This document shows, one piece after another, positions 1 through 4,121 of a DNA stretch of 7,658 nt (its first letter is position 1; each line of letters opens with the position of its first letter). The notes below the pieces were generated by a model, which saw nothing but the letters and a program-made list of their open reading frames with translations, did no database searches and was not told the origin of the DNA. This DNA is from JAGLQA01 sp023135565 (lineage in GTDB: Bacteria; Acidobacteriota; Aminicenantia; UBA2199): NCBI GenBank assembly GCA_030639305.1, contig DAOWCY010000284.1, forward strand, positions 1 to 7,658, read 5' to 3'. The translations under genes and the position numbers were made by a program.

Positions 1-59
1 ATTTCTGCTACTTGGAAAAGAAAAAGAGTGTCCTAAGCTTTTTTAAGGGGCATTTGATA

Positions 60-122
60 TGTAGATTGGGCGGATTACTTTATCTGAGCAAAAACGGGTT
101 ACTTTATCTGAGCGCTATAGGC
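60..122. mobile_element. IS-end-like direct repeats, possible insertion sequence terminus
   Basis: Two identical 15-bp direct repeats, TTACTTTATCTGAGC, lie at 75-89 and 99-113 with a 24-bp period. Short direct repeats just inside the end of an element are a feature of IS21-family termini (established), but I see no transposase in the window. Homology between the two NACHT paralogues stops at about 121, exactly where this sequence begins, and the stop codon of the left NACHT gene (104-106) lies inside the second repeat. The simplest reading is that an element extending leftwards out of the window interrupted the NACHT gene. The alternative is a solo IS end, because a TGTAGATTGG start at 60 would point the other way. 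Nothing else is recognisable in 1-59. Confidence 0.4.
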
Positions 123-1843
123 ACCTGACCGGGTTGGGCGTCTTTTTCCAATAACCGCTGCTTCAGGCTGTCGATGCGCTTCTGCGGCGCTTCCCGCACC
201 AAATTTTCCAGCAGGGTCTTGCGGTTGGCATCTAAACTAAAACTGACTTCCGACCGGAAAAGCAGGTTCATGAACCTGTCGAAAATTTCATCGTCAGCCC
301 TGCTCATAAAGAACCGCAGCGGTTCCTCCCACCAGTCTTCGTTAAAATGTTCGACCAGGGTCTCTATCCTGCCGGGTAGGTGATGGTCTTCCCGTAATTG
401 CAGGGCCGATAAATATTCGCGGAAAGACTTATGACGAAACACATAATGTTCCGGGTCATAATCGGCAAGCAGCCCGGCGCGGTCGCGCAAATATTCACAA
501 AATTCTAAGGCCGGCGGACGTTCTTGCAGCGTTGTTAGAATAGGCTGCATTTTTTTGTGCATCTCTTCTTTAAGGGCTTCGTCTTTCTTTAATTCCTCCT
601 GCATCCACAGGGCGCTTGGCGCCAAAACCAACCGCGCTTCTTCAGCGGGGATAAGCGGTTCTATTTCTTTCTCCCGGTCGCGGTAATCCAGCAGGTAGTT
701 CAGGGCGGCGTCGAAAAGAGCGGGCCTGGTTTTGGGCAAATGACGGCGTTCTTTCCAGATAAGGGCGGTAATTTGCAGCAGCATGGGCACAGCGGCCAGC
801 TCCTGCACCGCTTTATTTTCTTTCTTTCGTAAAAATTTTACAATCTTCCCGGAACGTAGATCGGCCCGTTTTACCTGCCGCCGACGCCACTCCGTTTCGC
901 TTTTATCCACGGGAAGCGGCCCCGATAAATAAACAGCCCGGAACCATTTTTTCAAAAAATCTTCCTGCTGCTCTAAAGAAAAATCCATAATATCCGCCCG
1001 TAAGTGCCGGAAATCAAGTTCTATGCCGTCTAACTTACGATAGCCGGTAGCCCGGGAAGTGACTACGAAGCGGGCATTACTAAGACCGGCGCACATATGC
1101 TTTATCCAGGCGCACACTTTACGGCGTCTTTTTTTACTGCTGATTTCATCGAGGCCGTCCAATAAAATTAGGGTGCGGCGCTTTTGCAGCCAGGAAGCAA
1201 ACTGCTTTGTCGAAATATCCAACATGTGTTTTGCCGCCCATCGTTCCAGGTTCACCGGCAGGGTGAGCGGTTCATCTTTCTCATTAAAATCCAGTTCGCG
1301 CAGGGGAAAATAGATGGGCAGTATCTCTTCGTCAAAACCGAACAGGCGGTGTTTTTTATCGAGGCATTTCATGGCATAGTATTTTAATAATGTTGTTTTG
1401 CCTGAACCGGGGTCGCCGATAATGAGCAGCAGGCGGTAATCTTCAAAAGCCCGCGTCATTACTTCTTCCGGCGTTAAACGGCGTTCGCTGTCGCCTGCTT
1501 CCATCTCTTTACCGGCGGCAAAACGGTCATCGCTGCGCCAGGACCGGGAGATATCCAGCGGCACAAAGGTGGCGTCTAATTTAACGGCATTACAGTCGAT
1601 ATCCGGGGAACCGGCAACCATTATACAGCCTAACTCTTCCCGCAGTGCGGCACAGTACATCCCTGCCGCTGTTTTTTCGACAAGAACCAGTTCGTTATCT
1701 TTAAATTCCTTTTCGGCTTCCAGTTCGATAAGCTTTTCTTGTCTTTTATTCTTTTTCCTCATTAGATATTGGTAGCCACCGAAGATGCCCCCTATTAGGC
1801 CAAACAGCCCGAAAATAATATCAGCCAATGTTATATCATCCAT
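104..1843 (-). CDS. Membrane-anchored NACHT NTPase, C-terminally truncated paralogue of the DGR target
   Basis: This 579-residue protein is a STAND/NACHT NTPase. A hydrophobic helix at about residues 8-27 is followed by a basic stretch (RKKNKRQEK), which predicts an inner-membrane anchor with the rest in the cytoplasm. A helical segment (AALREELG, about 65-72) leads into the NACHT core: Walker A GDPGSGKTT (143-151), Walker B LILLDGLDEI (225-234), sensor-like VTSRATG (261-267) and the winged-helix motif FRHKSFREYLSALQL (469-483). It matches the NACHT-FGE protein along its length but ends with PGQVPIALR, where the paralogue continues VRCILD and on to an FGE domain. The last six codons and the stop come from IS-end-like DNA, so the ligand-binding part was probably lost. 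The start is secure: AAAGGAGG lies four bases before ATG, and a small hairpin (1857-1870, 5-bp arms) sits just upstream. No effector domain is seen. It may be a broken second DGR target or a working NACHT-only partner. Confidence 0.85.
   Translation of the reverse strand: MDDITLADIIFGLFGLIGGIFGGYQYLMRKKNKRQEKLIELEAEKEFKDNELVLVEKTAAGMYCAALREELGCIMVAGSPDIDCNAVKLDATFVPLDISRSWRSDDRFAAGKEMEAGDSERRLTPEEVMTRAFEDYRLLLIIGDPGSGKTTLLKYYAMKCLDKKHRLFGFDEEILPIYFPLRELDFNEKDEPLTLPVNLERWAAKHMLDISTKQFASWLQKRRTLILLDGLDEISSKKRRRKVCAWIKHMCAGLSNARFVVTSRATGYRKLDGIELDFRHLRADIMDFSLEQQEDFLKKWFRAVYLSGPLPVDKSETEWRRRQVKRADLRSGKIVKFLRKKENKAVQELAAVPMLLQITALIWKERRHLPKTRPALFDAALNYLLDYRDREKEIEPLIPAEEARLVLAPSALWMQEELKKDEALKEEMHKKMQPILTTLQERPPALEFCEYLRDRAGLLADYDPEHYVFRHKSFREYLSALQLREDHHLPGRIETLVEHFNEDWWEEPLRFFMSRADDEIFDRFMNLLFRSEVSFSLDANRKTLLENLVREAPQKRIDSLKQRLLEKDAQPGQVPIALR
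121..220 (-). repeat. 100-bp near-identical block shared with the NACHT-FGE gene (copy at 5156-5255)
   Basis: Bases 121-220 and 5156-5255 align without gaps with four mismatches by my count (96%). The block encodes the segment TLLENLVREAPQKRIDSLK plus LLEKDA that joins the NACHT module to the C-terminal part. Identity falls sharply on the NACHT side. Even the Walker A region, among the better conserved stretches, is only about 84% identical at nucleotide level. This suggests recent gene conversion or recombination at this junction, or a local constraint on the DNA. Confidence 0.75.
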
Positions 1844-1940
1844 ATTGCCTCCTTTGCCCGGTTTGCCGGGTTTCCTGATGCCTTTTCGAAAGCGCCGGTT
1901 ATTATTGTTAACATTATTTTCTCCGCTATGTAATTACCTT

Positions 1941-2040
1941 GCCTCCGGCGGCCCTGCCGGGGGCCAAACTTTTGTAAAAGTTTGAACAAAACTTCTAATA
2001 ATTGAGAATCAAACACGCTTCTTGCCGCGAAGCGGCTTAC
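1941..2040. repeat. Dispersed palindromic repeat, copy 1
   Basis: The first 45 bases (1941-1985) are identical to 7470-7514 and similarity continues past them. Internal dyads include CAAACTTTT (1965-1973) pairing with AAAAGTTTG (1976-1984), and GCCGC-GAA-GCGGC at 2024-2036. In the second copy the corresponding hairpin is GCTGC-GAA-GCAGC, a compensatory change that supports a selected hairpin. Function unknown; it behaves like an interspersed REP/MITE-like intergenic element. Confidence 0.7.
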
Positions 2041-2045
2041 CGCCC

Positions 2046-2067
2046 CCCCACGCGAGTGGGGTTTATT
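2046..2067 (+). terminator. Terminator-like hairpin, plus strand
   Basis: CCCCAC (2046-2051) and GTGGGG (2056-2061) form a 6-bp stem with a GCGA loop, followed by TTTATT. The T-run is short and it faces the plus strand, where no gene precedes it. On the minus strand the hairpin has no T-tract, so it would not terminate the RT transcript. It may instead belong to the repeat family; a related CCCCAC-TGC-GTGGGG hairpin is at 6898-6912. Confidence 0.35.
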
Positions 2068-2131
2068 AATTTCGTTATCTCCGAGTGAATCGCACATCAT
2101 GACGAACTACTATAAAGATAACAGTATTTCA

Positions 2132-2237
2132 CTAAAAAATCAAGATTATTGAGGAATTTAAGTGAAACGAGAACTATTTTTTTAAATAATTTTAGGGGAC
2201 AGGCTAAAAAATCAAGAATTATTTTTTTAAATAATTT
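2132..2237. repeat. Local duplication around the RT stop codon
   Basis: CTAAAAAATCAAGA occurs at 2132-2145 and 2204-2217, and TATTTTTTTAAATAATTT occurs at 2175-2192 and 2220-2237. The second pair includes the last RT codons (YLKK, stop). The arrangement looks like a partial tandem duplication of the RT 3' end with unequal spacers. The sequence is AT-rich, so some of this could be slippage. Confidence 0.5.
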
Positions 2238-3256
2238 CCCAGGCCCAGGCTTCTAAGCAGTGAAAAAGTATCGGCCTGGGAAGCATGACCTATCCAGGCA
2301 GCCAAACGCTGCTGTAGGTTTGCGGGGGGATTGTTTTGCCATTCTTTTTGCCTTTTTTTGAATTGCCGCACGTTCTTCGAGGGCAGTCGGCGCCGGCTGC
2401 GAAACACAACCTGACCTAAAAACCTGTACCCTTCTTCCGCGGGGTACACCTGGCATCTCAGAGGTTGTAATTTTAAGCGGAATGTTTGCAGGAAAGACGA
2501 GATGTCCTTTTTCCACTGCCATAATCGACTCTTTGAGTTTTCAAAAAGGGCAAAATCATCGACATAACGTAAATATGCTTTGCATTTTAATTTTTCTTTA
2601 ATATAGTGATCCAGGGGATTCAAATAGTAGTTGCCAAAAAACTGGCTGGTCAGGTTGCCTAAAGGCAGACCTCTGCGGCGCGTCAAAGGCGTAAACAAAT
2701 CATCGCCGGGGAAATAATCTAAAACTTGTTTTTGGGGATTGCTGCCATCTATAATTCGATCGATCAGCCATAAGGTTCTATCACAGGCGATTCGTTTCCT
2801 GGTTTGGGCTTTCAAAACAGCATGGTCGATAGATGGAAAATAACTTTTAATATCGCATTTCAGGACAAAATCATATTTTCTCAAAAAATTCTGGTAACGG
2901 CGTATCGCGCTGTGAGTTCCTTTGCCCCGGCGGTTGGCATAAGAGTCGTGGATAAAACCGGGTTCCAGCAGGGGGGCGACGATATTCATCAAGGCATGAT
3001 GCACCACCCGGTCCCGGAAAGGGGCGGCGCTGATCATACGGGGTTTCGGTTCATAAATATGGAAGGTTTTATAACTTCCCGGCTTATATGTACCGGCAGC
3101 CAATTCCTCCCGGAGCCGGAATAGATTATCCTCCAATTTGAAAAAAAAAGCCATCACGTTGGGTTTTTCCCGCTTGCCTTTTGCCGCTTTCCGCGCCGCT
3201 AGCAGAAGGTTATCAAATGAGACTATCTGAGGAAACAAATTTTTATAGGTTTTCAT
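2219..3256 (-). CDS. DGR reverse transcriptase
   Basis: This 345-residue protein is the reverse transcriptase that copies the TR RNA into adenine-mutated cDNA. DGR and retron/group II-type RT motifs appear in order: N-terminal DNLLLAARKAAKGKR (15-29), RMISAAPFRDRVVHHAL (73-89), CDIKSYFPSIDH with catalytic Asp135 (134-145), the DGR hallmark GLPLGNLTSQ (196-205) in place of the retroviral QG motif, the catalytic YVDDF with Asp233 and Asp234 (231-235), and GYRFLG (276-281) before a basic thumb. The length is normal for the family. No maturase, protease or other domain is fused. The start at 3256 is supported by conserved N-terminal sequence but lacks a good Shine-Dalgarno site. Instead, a terminator-like hairpin with T6 ends four bases upstream, so translation or transcription of the RT may be held low. 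TR lies about 190 bp upstream and avd before that, the classical avd-TR-RT order. Confidence 0.96.
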   Translation of the reverse strand: MKTYKNLFPQIVSFDNLLLAARKAAKGKREKPNVMAFFFKLEDNLFRLREELAAGTYKPGSYKTFHIYEPKPRMISAAPFRDRVVHHALMNIVAPLLEPGFIHDSYANRRGKGTHSAIRRYQNFLRKYDFVLKCDIKSYFPSIDHAVLKAQTRKRIACDRTLWLIDRIIDGSNPQKQVLDYFPGDDLFTPLTRRRGLPLGNLTSQFFGNYYLNPLDHYIKEKLKCKAYLRYVDDFALFENSKSRLWQWKKDISSFLQTFRLKLQPLRCQVYPAEEGYRFLGQVVFRSRRRLPSKNVRQFKKRQKEWQNNPPANLQQRLAAWIGHASQADTFSLLRSLGLGNYLKK

Positions 3257-3260
3257 GACG

Positions 3261-3303
3261 AAAAAACCGGCTGCTCTTTCAGCGAACCTACTAAAGCAGC
3301 CGG
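3261..3303 (-). terminator. Intrinsic-terminator-like hairpin between TR and RT
   Basis: On the minus strand CCGGCTGCT (3303-3295) pairs perfectly with AGCAGCCGG (3275-3267) across a 19-nt loop, and is followed at once by six T residues (3266-3261). The RT ATG begins five bases further on. This has the form of a rho-independent terminator inside the DGR operon. It could set the 3' end of the TR RNA about 185 nt beyond TR and attenuate RT expression. The long loop makes efficiency uncertain. Confidence 0.6.
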
Positions 3304-3446
3304 TGTGGATCTATATTCGGGCTTACTCCGCATTACAGGGAGTTCCAACCCGGGAAAAAAGCCTTATATCATACCCGTTAACAGTCCGGTATTCCTTGAA
3401 ATACCGGCATCGGCCACGAGTTTCCCGTATAATAATATTGGGCATG

Positions 3447-3526
3447 ATTGGGCGAAGCACACGAAAACCGATGTTGTTGTTCCAATTGTTATGATAGATA
3501 TTGTTGTTACGCGACGCGCACAACAA
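3447..3526 (-). repeat. DGR template repeat (TR)
   Basis: This is the invariant donor copy of the VR. If read in the VR frame it would give SRNNNIYHNNWNNNIGFR, with eight AAY codons and 20 adenines in the core 3526-3451. The last 21 bases of the core (3471-3451) contain a single adenine, at 3472 just outside, and are identical to VR, as expected of the initiation segment (IMH). All 8 core mismatches to VR are at TR adenines. At the 3' edge TR has three C where VR has four. Weak similarity to the target gene extends 5' to about 3562. Confidence 0.96.
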
Positions 3527-3590
3527 AGCCGACCAACAGCAGCGGCGGCGCAAAAAACGCCGACTACAAACCGGCTCTTTTCCCATTTTT

Positions 3591-3938
3591 TTATTTAGCC
3601 CCATGGGGGTTCTTTATCCAACCGCCGAGAAGTTTCCCTAACTCGTTTATTTGACTGCTGCCGAATTCATAGGATTTTATATTGATAAACTCCATTTCAA
3701 AACTTAAGCGAAATAACAACCTGAGCCTTGCCAGGGCTTCGTCCGCCTTTCTTAACAACGGCAGCTTCTCTTTTCGCATATTGGCGGTGACAGCCGATTC
3801 CAGGAAATCCAGTATGCCGTTCTCTAACTTAAGGGCAATACTAAAACGGTGGCTTTTAGGAAATTTCCCGGTGTGGTGCAGCAGCCATTTGGAAAAATCA
3901 TAGCCTTTTTTTACGATTAACATTTCTTCATGTGACAT
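3591..3938 (-). CDS. avd: Avd, DGR accessory variability determinant
   Basis: This 115-residue protein matches the Avd / 23S rRNA-intervening-sequence-like four-helix bundle family. Such proteins form a basic barrel that binds the RT and the TR RNA and is needed for mutagenic retrohoming. Recognisable family features are a start resembling MSHEEMLIVKKGYDF, the KFPKSHRF motif (25-32), a basic helix with LLRKADEALARLRLLFRL (61-78) and the C-terminal EFGSSQINELGKLLGGWIK (91-109). I chose ATG at 3938: AAAGGA lies eight bases upstream. A TTG at 3974 would add 12 residues, but it overlaps the -10 box of the promoter at 3974-4002. It is followed by TR and RT, consistent with one transcript. Confidence 0.93.
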   Translation of the reverse strand: MSHEEMLIVKKGYDFSKWLLHHTGKFPKSHRFSIALKLENGILDFLESAVTANMRKEKLPLLRKADEALARLRLLFRLSFEMEFINIKSYEFGSSQINELGKLLGGWIKNPHGAK

Positions 3939-3973
3939 GCCGATTGTCCTTTTATTTTCCTGGATTAAGGCCA

Positions 3974-4002
3974 ATTATACTATATTCTATCTTGATTGGC
4001 AA
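3974..4002 (-). promoter_or_regulatory. Promoter for avd-TR-RT
   Basis: On the minus strand TTGCCA (4002-3997), a 17-bp spacer and a perfect TATAAT (3979-3974) form a strong sigma70/sigmaA-type promoter. The predicted start is near 3967, leaving a leader of about 29 nt with a Shine-Dalgarno site before the avd ATG. This lets the diversification module be expressed separately from the target gene upstream. Confidence 0.75.
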
Positions 4003-4121
4003 ATTAAATTTTTCACAGGCGGCGCTTAGGGGGAAATCGAATCGCAAGAAGCTTTACGCTGCTTATCACAGACCCCCTGCCACGCTTCAGAGTTCCGGAT
4101 GGACAGAGGGCCAGAGTCCCG

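Larger units (their letters stand above)
1844..2218. other. Intergenic region between RT and second NACHT gene, repeat-rich, no credible gene
   Basis: This 375-bp gap separates the end of the RT from the start of the second NACHT gene, so the two may not be tightly cotranscribed. It contains one copy of the dispersed palindromic repeat (1941-2040), a GC hairpin CCCCAC-GCGA-GTGGGG at 2046-2061 followed on the plus strand by TTTATT, and duplicated AT-rich segments near the RT stop (2132-2237). I see no convincing promoter for the NACHT gene, and no protein-coding signal that is not repeat-derived. Confidence 0.7.
3261..3590 (-). ncRNA. TR-containing DGR RNA with structured 3' spacer
   Basis: This is the non-coding stretch between avd and the RT, expected to be transcribed as the template RNA for mutagenic reverse transcription. 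In phage DGRs the RNA downstream of TR is required for cDNA priming (established for BPP-1). Hairpins on the minus-strand RNA are: CGGCG/CGCCG (3562-3546) upstream of TR; CCGGTATT/AATACCGG with a 6-nt loop (3407-3386) downstream of TR; a two-part stem CGGGTT/AGCCCG plus ACTCC/GGAGT (3352-3318, one G-U pair); and the terminator-like hairpin (3303-3267). The ends are inferred, not mapped. Confidence 0.65.

Noticed and set aside
1831..2100. Minus-strand open frame of 89 codons before the second NACHT gene
   Set aside because: It runs through the dispersed repeat (its KLLQKFGPRQGRRR stretch recurs at the other copy), overlaps the NACHT start and has no clear ribosome binding site; repeat-derived.
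3323..3604. Open frame of 93 codons spanning TR
   Set aside because: It is open because TR keeps the target's frame; the flanking translation is not protein-like and no Shine-Dalgarno site is seen. Treated as template RNA, not a gene.
4101..4119. Possible cruciform just downstream of VR, as seen in some phage DGRs
   Set aside because: Only GGAC/GTCC pair (4 bp) with poor inner pairing, too weak to claim.
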